From: Cavia porcellus
Taxonomy: Eukaryota; Chordata; Mammalia; Rodentia; Caviidae
Length of the DNA stretch: 64,000 nucleotides
Assembly (NCBI RefSeq): GCF_034190915.1
Contig: NW_026947507.1
Coordinates: 17,990,501 to 18,054,500, forward strand
Direction of reading: 5' to 3'
Shown here: piece by piece, positions 48,081 to 59,800 of the stretch
Position numbering within the stretch: the first letter of the stretch is position 1
Layout of the letters: each line of letters opens with the position of its first letter
Notes under the pieces: model-generated
Seen by the model: only the letters and a program-made list of their open reading frames with translations
Databases searched by the model: none
What the model was told of the DNA's origin: nothing
Translations under genes and position numbers: made by a program

Positions 48081-48780
48081 TATACTGCAGTATAATCATC
48101 CTGTTTATTAACCATTCTAAAAATATTTATAAGAAAATTATTTTAGACCTGAAAGTTACCATGTTGAATGAAAAATATTTTCTACCCTTAGGAAGCTCAC
48201 TGCAAATTATTTGGTAAAACTCAAATAGAAATTACTGAAAAATGAAAAGAAAATAGATACATAAAAAACAGATATGCAAATACCAAGAAGTAAAAAAAGA
48301 ACCTATATATTCTAACCACTGATTAGATCAATCTCCATAGGTATTTTAACTGAGTGGAAGTAATTATATAGATAATTTTTTAAGATCTTTGTGTATGCCT
48401 TTAGTTTCATGGAAAGGTCTAATTAGATGATGACATTTTCAATTATTACTGAACCACTGCTGTGTATTTCAGGGAAGATGAATGAAAGATTAGAAAACTT
48501 TCTTGTAAATGAGTTGACTTGGTACTGAGAAGGGACAATAATGAAATAACTTCATTATTAACACTCAAGAATGTTCACTTCTTTAATCAAGGTTTGGTTG
48601 TGTGATTGCTTGAGTGGGTTAGGAGAAAACTAAGCAGCTACAGCATTATGCCTGGGTCTATCTTTGAGGATGTTTACAAAACCATTAATGTATGAATCAG
48701 TGACCTGAGTAAAAATGCGCTATTACCAATGTGCATAGGAGTCTTTTAATACACTAAAGGACTAAGTAGGAAAAAAGTTG
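48081..48780. other. no gene seen
   Basis: AT-rich, no recognised repeat. Confidence 0.5.
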
Positions 48781-48785
48781 GAGGA

Positions 48786-49125
48786 AGGGTGAATGCACTT
48801 TCTTCTTGAACTGGAACATTCATCTGCTCCCTTTCTTATACATCAGATCTCCCAGATCTGGGGCACTCACACTCTGGAGATTTACAAATAGAATCACTGT
48901 GAGACCATCAGCCAGGAGTGCAAGTAACATCACCAGCTGCATAGCTGTCAGATTCGATATAATTACAGTCCTGACTTTTCTGATTCTTTAGATTGCAAAT
49001 GGTATATTATGAAAATGCTTCAAACCATACTTATGTTACCCAGTTCTCATAAAAATGTATCTACAAAGATATGTGTGATTTGTTTGCTTTACTTCTTTAG
49101 AGAATACTGGCTGATACAGTTACCC
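48786..49125 (+). repeat. LTR-like interspersed repeat
   Basis: 'gaactggaacattcatctgc', 'agattgcaaatggtatatta' and the end 'tagagaatactggctgatac' plus 'ag' follow the layout of mammalian repeats that close with 'ctctggagaaccctgactaatacag'. It may be related to the element at 16907. Diverged; ends approximate. Confidence 0.5.
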
Positions 49126-49815
49126 TTCTTTTTGCCGTCATAGACAAACATACAGGTAATATTTAAAATTTTTCTCTTTTACTGGTAAGTGCATATCTTT
49201 TATAGTTAATTTATATTTTCAGTTTTTTCTAGAGACATAAAGACTGACACTACCATTTTAATAAGGCATCTTAAAATTTATTCTAGTGTATAGAGGTTGT
49301 AGAACTGCAAATGCATGTAACTATTAGATGATAATTTAGAAAATCTAACAAAAATTATGTCCTTTTTAAACAAAATTATGATAAATCTTTTATTAAATAA
49401 TGGTAGGAAATATGATTAAAGCACTTAAACTTAGAAAAAAGGCACTTGTTAGTTTTAAAGTTTATTATAGCATTATGTGGATTTAAATATATGTGAAAAC
49501 AGTACTAATGCTAATCTCAAAGGTTATGTTTTATAAAAGTATTAGGCATTTTTCTTCAACTAATCATTCTTCATTCACTAAGCTATCAATGTTCAACTTA
49601 CAGAACTACATCATAATTGCAGAAATTATATCCAGATAAAGAATTCACAGCCGGACACAAAAGAAGCACAAAATGAATGTATACTATTTTACTTTATTTC
49701 AAAAAGTATAGCACATAAATAAATTTGCAAAAAGGAAGTACTCCATGTCAGTCACCTATCCATCCTTGGGAAAAATATCTAATATATTGTTTGCCCCTAT
49801 ACAGAGAACCAAATT
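49126..49815. other. no gene seen
   Basis: AT-rich, no recognised repeat. Confidence 0.5.
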
Positions 49816-49819
49816 TGAA

Positions 49820-50085
49820 TTTATTGATTTTCTTTCATTCTTTTTCATTTTAAAGGAGATAAGGTTTATTTTGGCTTTTATTTTTAGCAGTTCTGTTTAT
49901 GTCCACCTGACTCCAAGACACAAACATCCTGATAGAAGGTCATGGTGGAGAAGTCTGCTCATCTCATGGTAACCAGGAAACACTGAAAGAGAAAGAGAGC
50001 CAAAAAGGACAGGGTCAGTGACCTCACAGTTAGACTGCCCTGACCCATGAAGACATACCCTCAAAATATGCTTTATTAATAGCTT
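49820..50085 (-). repeat. LTR-like repeat, antisense
   Basis: 'ggagataaggtttattttgg', 'gaaggtcatggtggagaagt', 'tgctcatctcatggtaacca' and 'gaaacactgaaagagaaaga' follow the antisense order of a rodent LTR-type repeat ('aaggtttattttggct...catggcagaggaaa...ctgctcacctcatggtagccaggaag'). Frames on both strands here are repeat-derived. Confidence 0.55.
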
Positions 50086-52065
50086 GGGCACCAGCTCAAA
50101 CCATTTAAGTAGAAAATTAAGATTACAGGCTCATGCAGAAATAGTACATAACAGATATTAATATGTACAGGTGAATGTTGCCAGCATTTCAGAATTCATT
50201 CATATGCATTTCCAGTCCTCCCACACATGAAGTCTTTTTCAGACCTTTTAGGCTGTGAATAATAATTCTTATTTTTTCTTTTTAAAAATCTAAGTGGAGT
50301 CTTACTGTACTTACTGCTATATGTGTGTTTGCACAAGTCACTGACTGTGTCTGCACATCAGCATACCTGTATTTATTTTGGTTTTATTGTCTTTCTTTTT
50401 GTTTGTGCTGGTGCCTTCTTTTATGTGCAAGAATAAATAAGTTGCATATTGGGTAAACAGTTGGCAGAGAGATAATATGTGAATTCCTATTACTTTGCAC
50501 TTTAGGGACTTAAAGTAATAGATTTGTTATTTTTCTCTTGCTGGAATCCAAAATATCACAGATTTAATATTTAAACCAGTGAGGATACATTAATGTCATC
50601 AGTGTTCTTGGAGGTTTGCACCTCATGCACAAATTCTCTAGGTCCTTTTATTAAGACTCTCACAGTGGAAATTAGAGTGTTGGTCAGGGTGAGCTTCTTT
50701 TTGGAACAAGTGTGATTGTTTTCATCTCATACACATTTGATAAAATTTAGTTCCTTGTGAGTGTGGGACTATGAGCTTCATCTTATTTTTGTTGTTGTTG
50801 TTGTTTCTAAGGACAAGGGTCATCTTGTTCTGTGTTTAAAAGACATTTATAATTTCTTACTTTTCCATGTTTTAACTTCATGGATACACTTTGTCTCTTT
50901 TAAGGTTCACTAAATTGGACCAGGACATTCTTCTTTAATTCAGATAATTTCATAATCATAATCATAGTTCCTTCTCATATTCAAAGAAAGGAAATTTGTT
51001 AGGGATAGAAATCAGAAGAAGTGATTTTGTAAGATATCTTGCAATCATGCTTTTTACACTTGTATACTTATATACTATATCTGTAACATTCATATACTTT
51101 TGTTCTGTTTATCACTGTGGGCAAGGAAGCACTCATTGGAAATTCACAGTGGGCAAGGACAATGTGGATTTGATATCTTTGATACATGCCACACACACAC
51201 AAGAATATTGACACCTGCTGAGTGTTGCCTCCTCCATTTGTTCCCTTCTAAAACAAATTCTTCTAAAAACATCACATTTAAGAAGAGTAGTCTATAAAAA
51301 TTGGAGTTACAAAAGAAATTGAGAATTGATATTTCATCTACTACATTTGAACAGCTAGATTTCACATTAGGTAGATGTTTTAAATATAAAAAGAATATTT
51401 TAAAATATTCTGGATGTCTACAAAGCTCAAAAGTTGCACGATGGTGCAACACAAAGTGCCACTCTGTCACTTCTGTAATGGGCAGGGAGGGTGATTTCTC
51501 CATAGAACTCCAGGAGACACAAGATCAGACGTATAACTTTCTGGCCTCTGCGGCTTCAGTCAGCCCCTTGTCCTTTGAGTTTGAAAGAAATTCCAGCTTC
51601 TGAAAGCATTTCTCAAGTTTTCTGTGCTAGTCTCAGAGATCTGACTGCATTTTGTTCAAGGTTTGAACATGACTGGTTTCCTGGCACTTCAACTTGAGAA
51701 CCTGCTTCCTCCTCCTCCTCTTCTTTCCTTCCCTCTTGCTTTTTTGATCCTCATGAACACTGTTTATATTGTTAAACATTCTGTGCGCTTGAAAAAATTA
51801 TGTTATACAATAATTGAGATCATGATTCTATGTATGTCTTCAAAAGTATGGTGTTAATTCTGTTGTCAGATGCTATAGTTACCTTTCTTATTGACTAGAG
51901 GAATCTGTTAAAAATAACTCATATGTTGATGGTTTTGTTCATTTTATTTGTGCTTTCACCTTGCTCAGGTTTTTATGACTAATCTATTATTCATGAGAAA
52001 TTGTCAGCACTTCCTAGCATACTAACATACTTACAATAAGTTTTGAAATATATTAAATGTTCTTT
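50086..52065. other. no gene seen; overlapping frames near 51.1-51.6 kb
   Basis: At 51100-51620 a plus-strand frame of 100 codons (51301-51603) overlaps a minus-strand frame of 119 codons (51144-51503). Neither has a recognised domain; base composition is slightly less AT-rich. It may be an unrecognised repeat. The remainder is plain AT-rich DNA. Confidence 0.4.

Positions 52066-52067
<2 letters not shown>

Positions 52068-52109
<42 letters not shown>
52068..52109. repeat. (AT)n(AC)n microsatellite
   Basis: About 16 AT units passing into a short AC run. Confidence 0.93.
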
Positions 52110-52249
52110 TTAGTTTTTGTCTACATCCTTTTATCTTAATTTTTGGAAATGTATTTAAATGGTGTAGAACAGCATAAAAATCTTATCCTTATCTAAATTA
52201 ACAAAATAATGGAGTGTTTAATCCCAAACCAATTATTTTTTATTTACTT

Positions 52250-52250
52250 T

Positions 52251-52306
<56 letters not shown>
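52250..52306. repeat. (CT)n(AT)n microsatellite
   Basis: About 8 CT units pass into about 20 AT units. It lies directly 5' of a decayed antisense ID-like fragment (about 52307-52365, 'gtggtgcttaagtttgaata', 'ggctacacactcagcccttt'). Confidence 0.93.
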
Positions 52307-52309
<3 letters not shown>

Positions 52310-52740
52310 GTGGTGCTTAAGTTTGAATACAAGACCTTCACATTAGGCTACACACTCAGCCCTTTTTTAAAAAAATACATTTTTATGAGACAGTATTTTG
52401 CCAAATTGTAAGGATGCATGGACTACTAAGAACTGAAATTGTCCTGCCTGAGCTTCTTATAATACTAGGATTATAAATGAAGCACACTAAATCATATCAA
52501 AAATATTTTATTGGTAATATATATAGGCCAGTCTAGCCTTCACCTTGTGTGATTTGTATTTATTAAGCTTTAAATGTTTTAGTTTCAAATTTTTAAATTT
52601 TTCTTGTCTTTTTCAACAATTGTTTTGTTATTTATTGTGGAAACAGGCTTCCGAATTTTTATTTAGCTTGTTATCTTTTGAAATAGTACAATTTATAACA
52701 TATTGGTAAATCAAATGACAAACACTCTCTGCCACGTCTT

Positions 52741-52833
52741 ATTGGAAGACTTCTTTTTGTACCAGGGATCAAACTCAAGATCTTGAGCTTGCCAGGCAGG
52801 CACTTAAGCCACAGAGCTAAATTCCCAGCCCTA
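52741..52833 (-). repeat. ID SINE
   Basis: 'tttttgtaccagggatcaaa', 'cttgccaggcaggcacttaa' and 'cagagctaaattcccagccc': an almost complete antisense ID body with a short tail. Flanking 'tgccacgtctt' (52730-52740) and 'tgccatgtctt' (52834-52844) are an 11-bp target duplication with one mismatch. Confidence 0.92.
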
Positions 52834-52844
52834 TGCCATGTCTT

Positions 52845-53505
52845 CTTGAAACCTTTCCAAAATATAAAAATGCTTTACAGTATTTCAACATGCATCATAT
52901 TCTTAACATTTACATGCAGTTAAAGATTTCAATTTTAGGTGTTTTGATTCACATAATAGATATTATCAGAATGAGTGTACTTTTATGTAACTTTCCATAT
53001 TTCCCTGATCATCTTTCTTTCTCTAGTATCAAACTTTTTTTTTAAAGGCTCTTTTCTCTTTCATCTTCTTCTTAGACTCGCATTTCTCTTCCTTATCTCC
53101 CTCTTCTTTCTGAAGTATATATTTTACAACTTGGAGATCTGTGCCTGGTAAATTTTGTAAGTTTCTGTCAGTCTGAAAATATACTTGTGTTCATGATTTC
53201 TGTCTCAAGACATCAGAAAACTTGAACCTGAACATCTTTTTAAATTAATATTTTTAATCTACGTATATTTAACACTATTTAATTTATTTTTTAATTTTTA
53301 ACACTACTTTTTAAGGTATGCAAATTTGCCACCCTCTGCTTTGTGGCTAACTTCCTAACACTTTTTATTCAAATCCCCAGCTTGCTGTGTCTGTCATCTG
53401 TTTTCCTTGCAATGTTTTCCCATCCGAACCATGTCCTCGGAATTGTTTCTAAGTCATTTGTGCCATTCAGAAAGTGTCTAAAATATGTTTTTTAATAAAA
53501 GTTTT
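52845..53505. other. no gene seen
   Basis: AT-rich to T-rich, with a pyrimidine-rich part at about 53045-53115. No recognised repeat. Confidence 0.5.
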
Positions 53506-53509
53506 ACTA

Positions 53510-53705
53510 TAGTCTGAATATTAAATGTCTCCCAAGACCCACATATTAGAAGTATGATGCCCAGGGTGTCACCACTGTAAAGTGGAGAAAATTTTATGTA
53601 ACGGGCCTGGTGGAAACTGGGTCATCATGGAGTAGCTGCAAAGGGGTGTAAAGGACCCCAGATGCTTTTTCTTCTCTTATCTGCCTTTAGGCCTTGAGAC
53701 GAGCA
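53510..53705 (+). repeat. MaLR-like LTR, 5' part
   Basis: 'tatagtctgaatattaaatg', 'cccaagacccacatattaga' and 'gcccagggtgtcaccactgt' then 'ggtggaaactgggtcatcat' follow the start of MaLR LTRs ('tatggtttgaatgtgtcccc...atgttggaa...'). The 3' half is missing or unrecognisable. Confidence 0.55.
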
Positions 53706-53816
53706 GTTGTTCAATTGATCTGCATTGCAATTATTAAACACCTATATTTGTATTTCTGCAATCAAAGAATTGTTTAGGATTTTCATCATTATAATGATGT
53801 TTTATTATTTTCTTTT

Positions 53817-53890
53817 TGTTTTAATTGTAGTTCTCCAATATATTTTATTTTCATGTTGTTTTAATTGTAGTTCTCAGGTATATGTTATAG
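53817..53890 (+). repeat. 40-bp tandem duplication
   Basis: 'ttgttttaattgtagttctc' occurs at 53817 and again 40 bases later at 53857, with weaker similarity in the rest of the unit. A local duplication, not linked to a repeat family. Confidence 0.85.
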
Positions 53891-54855
53891 TGTCAACTCA
53901 GACACATATTACTTTGTGAAGAATATGATTAGAAATTTTGCTCATTTTAAATTTTTTAAAGTTTTATTATTTGGTTCTAAGAATTCATGCAAATAATTTA
54001 AAATTATTTCAAAATACATTATTTCAAAATAAATTGCAAGGCCAGTAATATAAGCCACATAGCACCTGCCTGGCGAACGTGAGGTCCTGAGTTTGATGGC
54101 CAGTACCTATCCCTACCAAAAATATTAGCAAATAAATTGTATTTCTGAGTTTGTACTCTATTCTGTTCCATTGATCTTTCTCTCTCTTTTTATTAACCAA
54201 TACTGCACTGACATGGTCATGATAGTGAATCTTGGAGTTTGATAGTGTCAGTCATGTCATTTTGCTCTTCTTCAAAATTACACTCTTTGCCATGTTTCTG
54301 ATCAAACAGGGAATTATTTAGTTTTTCATTAGTAAAAGTACTGTTAGATACAAGACTTTTTATAAAAATTTTCATCAAATTGAGGAAGTGCTTCTCTGTT
54401 TGGAGTTTTTATCATAAATAGGTGCTATTTCTCTATTTATCTATGATCTTAGGATTTTCTTGGTAATGCTGGATCTAATATAATAGATTTCTAAATGTTT
54501 AACCAGGCTAAACTTCTAGAATAAAATTTTGTGGATCATAGTGTATAATTACTCTTCACACTTTTATCTTACGCTACTAGTATGTTGTTGACTATATCTA
54601 AGCTTATAATAAATGGCCACCACATAATTTATAATTTGGAAGTTTTCTCTTTATTTTTATTTTCTAGAAGAGACTGTAGAAAATTTTTATCTTTACTTAT
54701 TTAAGTATCTCAGAGAATCTCAGGAATATCTCAGGAAAATAATTTAAATTTGCTACTTTCTGTTTTAAAATATTACCAATGCTTGTTTCAATTGCTTAAT
54801 AAGTACCATTGTGCCGCTAGTTTTGGTAAACTATGTCTCCAAAACTTTCTCCATC
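53891..54855. other. no gene seen; diverged ID relic inside
   Basis: At 54037-54120, 'atagcacctgcctggcgaac' and 'gtgaggtcctgagtttgatg' are a decayed plus-strand ID SINE. The rest is AT-rich. Confidence 0.55.
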
Positions 54856-54859
54856 AATC

Positions 54860-55015
54860 AGGTGTGAATGTGCACACCTGTAATCCTAGCACTTTGGAGC
54901 TTGAGGCAGGAGAATTGCTGTGAGTTCGAGGCCAGACTGAGGTTGCAAAGTGAGGTGAAGTTCAGCCTGAACTGAGTAGTGACACACTGTCTCAAAAGGA
55001 TACAAAACAAAATCC
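54860..55015 (+). repeat. B1-type SINE with internal duplication
   Basis: 'gtgtgaatgtgcacacctgt', 'gagcttgaggcaggagaatt', 'gagttcgaggccagactgag', then a second 'gttcagcctgaactgagtag' and 'actgtctcaaaaggata'. The repeated middle fits the internal tandem duplication of about 29 bp typical of B1. Confidence 0.92.
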
Positions 55016-55052
55016 ATTTCAGGTAAGACTTCCAATATGTGATCAAAAATCG

Positions 55053-55114
55053 ATAATAGTTTTTTGTAACATCCTAAATATTTTGAGATAAGTACTGTTA
55101 CAAAAAACTATTAT
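55053..55114. repeat. perfect 18-bp inverted repeat
   Basis: Arms 'ataatagttttttgtaac' (55053-55070) and 'gttacaaaaaactattat' (55097-55114) are exact reverse complements around a 26-nt spacer. It does not match a transposon end I know. Confidence 0.95.
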
Positions 55115-55329
55115 TTGTTATTTTCCTAATTTAGGAAGTTATTGTACTGATTCTAGATTCCTCTTCTTATCTATACTATTAATTTTCTTCTCCTACTATT
55201 TTAATAATGTATGTTTATTTCTATTTCCAAATGCATTTTTAAAACCTCAGGGTGACTTGAAGTCAAGCAAGCATTCAGTACTACTTAAATTATCTCACTT
55301 CATAAAAAAGCAATTATAATATTAAGCTT

Positions 55330-55800
55330 GAATAAAAAAAAACATTTACTATCATACAGTTTCTGAGGCTCAAGAGTGTGAAAGCAGTTCAAACACATGG
55401 CTTTGTATCAGAAACTCTGAAAATATTTTAGCTACCAGCCTGGGTGCAATCATCTCAAGGAGTAATTTAGAAGGGAGAATCCTCTTGCACATTTACTCGT
55501 ATGGCTTTTTCCAGTCTTTAGTACCTTCTCAGATCCTGGCCTGAAGTTAATTGCTGCTAGCCATATGGACATCTATAGAAAGCTTCTGATTAAAAACCAG
55601 GTTTGTTTCCTCTGAGTATATCAGTCAAGAGAGATCAAGACCTAAAGACAGAGCTTACAAGTCAACATCAGTCAGCTTTAATCGAATCTCAGAAGTGACT
55701 TACCATTATCTTGGCAATGTGCTACACAGTCACACCAGCCAATCTTGATAGCATGTAGAAAGGAGGGAATGCCATGAGGTGATTATTAGGACAACTGTGG
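55330..55800 (-). repeat. MLT1-like MaLR LTR, antisense
   Basis: 'tttctgaggctcaagagtgt', 'cttttccagtctttagtacc', 'aatctcagaagtgacttacc', 'cacagtcacaccagccaatc' and 'agaaaggagggaatgccatg' follow the antisense MLT1 order ('...tcagaagtcacacaccatcacttctgcc...'). Ancient and diverged; no intact target duplication. Confidence 0.6.
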
Positions 55801-57100
55801 AAACTGGCTACCTCAAGTACCTTGGCTGTTTTGGTTAAAGTAAAAATCTCTGATAAGGAAGTGGCAGATCTGTGTATCTGTGGCTAAAGTTAGACTTTGT
55901 GGAGAGAAAAAGTAAGATGTCAAAAGGAAATTGAGCAGATATTTCCTTTGCTCAGAACATCATCCCATTTGAGTAATATCACTTAAAGACTAAATGGTTC
56001 ATAGGAAAAAAAAAAAGACTAAACAGACAGACTAAATACACAGTTAAATCAGTCAGAGAGCTAAGTCACTTTGTAGATCAATATTAACAGCTCCCTGGTG
56101 AACCACTACAGCAATGTATTTTATGCATGTATTCAGATATATTTATGCATTGCTGCCATAGACCTATTTCCCTAGCATGAAAGACAGGATAGGCTGTTGA
56201 GTCTTACAGATGATGTCAATTATGTTCTAGTCTTACAAAAATGTGAATGAACAGCAAAACTCCCAATTGGTTCAGCTATTGAAACAGAAGTACACAAAAC
56301 TTAACTTGATAAAGGAATGTATGTAGTTCCATCCCATAATATTAAAGAGTACACTATTTACTGGAAACAAGTTAGGTAGAGTAGCAGTCTCTATTTATTC
56401 CTACACTTTATAGTTCTGAGCCAAATGATGAATGTCCGTATAAAAGGGAACTTATTTCAACAACTTGTGTTTCTTTTAAGCACTTCTTATTCATATGGTA
56501 GGTAGATGTGAAGATTTTACATAGAAAAATTAAGAATTAAACTGATAGGAAGAATCTCGGGATACTTGGCTCATAATTACTATTCAGATATTTAATTTAA
56601 AATGGTATAAATACAAAACACTAATTATTAAAATTGTAATTGTTTAATGGAAGAGACTGGAATATTTGACTTTTCTAGTAATCCTTCAAATATTATAACA
56701 AATAAATCAACAAAAATTATTGACATTTATATAGCTTACTGCATTCCTGAATAAGCTTTAAAAAGCTTACTTAACAGTAAGACATGAGTTCTCCACAGAC
56801 ACTCACATACTACTAATGACAGAAAAAGAGATAAACAGAAGTTTATAATTCTAAACAAAAGACTATCATGAATCTCTTGGAAAGCTTCAAGATTGTTTTA
56901 GGTATTATGAGTAAAAGGACCTGGGCCTGGTGAAGAAACTTTATTGGCATAACTGAACACTGGTACACAATCTTATATCGTAGAGAAACCTTGTGATTGA
57001 ACGGTAAAGATTAAGTATCAGGATGATATAATGGTATGAGTAATGAAGTTATAAATGATAAAATTATGGGTCAAGAAAGTAGTAAAACTATTCCATCCAC
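55801..57100. other. no gene seen
   Basis: AT-rich, with 'gactaaacagacagactaaa' style local repetition near 56016-56040. No recognised repeat and no frame of note. Confidence 0.5.
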
Positions 57101-57104
57101 CATA

Positions 57105-58910
57105 GTTTCAAGAAAAATTAAATATTTAAGGATTAAGCTCACCAAGAAAATACATGACCACTAGAAAGAACTGTGAAAAAAGAAATAAAAAAGAACATCA
57201 AAAAATTGAAAGACATCCCCGATTCTTGGATAAGCAAAATTGATATTAATAAAGACCCCATATATCCAAAATGATTATAAAAATTAATGCAATCCCCATC
57301 AAAATGCCAACAGTGTTTGCCACAGGAGTAGAAAATAAAATATCCTAAAGTGTGTCTGGAACCAGAAAATACCAAGAATTGCAAAAACAATCCTGAACAA
57401 CAAGAGCAAATCAGGAAACATCATAATTCCAGATTTTTAATTGTATTAGGAAATGCAGTGATGTGGAAAAATAAACAAAAAGCAAACAAAAAACAAAAAA
57501 ATAGTATGACACGAAATCAAACATGCAGATAAATGGAACAAAATAAAGGGCACAGAAACAGTTCCAGCAATTCCAGCACTTGGTCTTTGACAAAGATGCC
57601 AAAAACACATAGTGGAGAAAGATCGACTCTTCAACAAATAGTGCTGGGAAAACTGGCTATATACATGCCAAGGATTGAATCTCGCTTCCTCCTGTCTCTC
57701 CCTATGTACTTAAATAACATCAAAACTGATAAAAAAAATCCAAATCTTTCAGCAGAAACATTTAATTTTCTGGAAAATAGAATGGATAAAACTGGTGAAG
57801 ACATAGAGACAAGCAAGAATTTGTGTCCAGAACCTCAACTGGACAATAAAAAATACCAAAGGCCAATACATTGGATTACATCAAACATGTTTTTAAAACC
57901 AAAAAAAATTAAAGATGGACTACTTGAGTGAATAAATTAATCATGTCAAATCAAGCAATGTGAGTTTGTAGGGGCAAAGAACCCTTTGGCATGATTTGTG
58001 GGAATACAAATTAATATCATCACTATGGAAATAGTTATTGATATTCCTCCAAAAAATAAAATTAGAAATTCTCTTCGACCAAGCTTTCCCCTGCTAGATA
58101 TCTTTCCCAAAGTTTTGAATAAAACACTGTATCAGCAGTGATACATGCATACCCAGGTTTATAGCAGTAAAATTCATAGTAGCTAAATCTTGAAAGTGGC
58201 AAGTACGCCCAAAAACAGATAAATGAAAAAAGAGGACATTTTATTTATAAGTGATGAAGTATCACTTTGCCATAAAGAAGGACAGATTTGAGGTGTTTGC
58301 AGGCAAGTAGATCCAACTTGAGATAATAATGTTACATATAATAGATCAGACACACAATCTTAAATACCACATGGTTTCTCTTGGATGGGAAATAAAGCAT
58401 AAATAATTTAGAGGTAAAGACATAGAAGTAGGGAACTTAGGTAGATGTTTTGTAAAAGGGAAAAGGATGGAGGACTGTGGGTTGGGGAATGAGTGAGAAG
58501 AAAAGGGGAAATTAAATGAATTAAGATGTGTTATATAGATGTCCCCACTCCCCATGATAAATTTTGTACTATAAATGTGAATCATTCTGCCTTAAAGAAT
58601 GATAAATAAGTCGTTTGTAGGAAGATCACACCCATTTTGCTTCACTTTGCAATCATAATGTTAAATAAAATAAATCAAACACATAAGCTTAAATATCACA
58701 TAGTTTCTCTTATATGAAAAAGTCAAATATAAATAAAAATCAAGATGAAAAATAGACAATAAGATTCAAGGAGTTAGCTCTTTCTCAAATGGAAAAGGAA
58801 TCAAGAGAGTAGAGAATGGGTGAGGGTGAGGCAAAGAGGGGAATGAAAAAAGAATCAAATGAGTGCTTAGGAACCCACGCTCCATGAGAAACGTAATCAT
58901 TTGCTGCACA
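57105..58910 (+). mobile_element. 5'-truncated L1 with tandem 3' ends
   Basis: Plus-strand LINE-1: ORF2 text such as 'aatgcaatccccatcaaaat' (57288-57307), 'caacaaatagtgctgggaaa' (57632-57651) and 'aaaggccaatacattggatt' (about 57857), followed by the end of ORF2 and a 3' UTR. A 132-codon frame (57533-57931) is a surviving piece, but other frames are broken, so the element is dead. From about 58265 the 3' end region appears twice (58268-58560 and 58588-58900). Confidence 0.88.
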
Positions 58911-59455
58911 CATGTACTTCATTATTTAAAGGTTCAAAATGAGTCTGGGCAGATTTAAGAGCCATTCATTTCAAAACAGTGTAAGTTTCTGACATGCATT
59001 GATGGTAGAAGAGTTTCTGCAAAGATTTTGAAGTTGCTCTTTTTATTTCTGTTGCAGTTTATCTGTTTCTGAGGCACATTCTAAATAAAGGGAAACTGTT
59101 AATTCCCAAAACACACAAAAGCTTTGCAGAGAAATGTGGAAAATGTGTAACTTCTAAATTAAACAAAGATCTTTTCAGAGCAGTGTCCAGATATAATAGC
59201 TCTGAGTGTCTCTTGCTTTCCTGACTTGTGCCCCAGTGCACATAGACCATATAGCGTTTGTGGGTACCGAACAATCCACTAATAAACCGTAAGCCATGTG
59301 CAGAATGAGTAGGATTCTGTGAGTCCTTTCAATCACCCAGCACTTTGATTTCAACACACACCATCTCTCTACAACTCCCAGCTTCATATTCTACAACTGT
59401 TTTCCTGAGGCATTCAAACCCTTGTATTTGCAAGTGTCTCTTCAAGTGAAAGGAC
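58911..59455. other. no gene seen; possible LTR relic
   Basis: The part 59180-59400 is less AT-rich and resembles a decayed LTR ('ctttcctgacttgtgcccca', then 'aataaacc'), but no family can be named. Two short minus-strand frames lie in it. Confidence 0.35.
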
Positions 59456-59459
59456 TGTG

Positions 59460-59800
59460 TAAGGATTTACGCTTTTCAGTTTCATAATTGAAGTAAAATT
59501 CATGTAACATAAAGTTATAATTTTACAGCTGACAAAGTCAGCAGCATTCTGTACACTCACTGTGCTATGCAACCACCATCATCACATCAATTTAATTCCA
59601 TGACATACTTGTCACTCAAGTGAAGTTCATGTTTATAATTCCCTTGTTCCAGTCCCTGACAGTCATCAGTCAGTTTTCTGTCCTTATATACTGACCTATG
59701 CTACATGTTTTATACACATGGATTCATGCAATTTGTGACCATATAATCTTGGTTTCTTTTACTCAGAATCATATAGTTTAGGTTCATTTACTCTCAGGTC
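59460..59800 (-). repeat. old L1 (L1M-type) fragment
   Basis: 'gctatgcaaccaccatcatc' (about 59564-59583), 'gacagtcatcagtcagtttt' and 'cacatggattcatgcaattt' follow the widespread mammalian sequence 'gtgcaaccatcaccacc...ctgtctctat...ggaatcatacagtatttgtc', which is an antisense L1M region. Confidence 0.6.

Noticed and set aside
51144..51603. Overlapping 119- and 100-codon frames on opposite strands
   Set aside because: No domain on either strand; mutual antisense overlap is what chance frames produce. Retained only as unassigned sequence.
57533..57931. 132-codon plus-strand frame as an independent gene
   Set aside because: It lies inside L1 ORF2-derived DNA and is a surviving fragment of a dead element.
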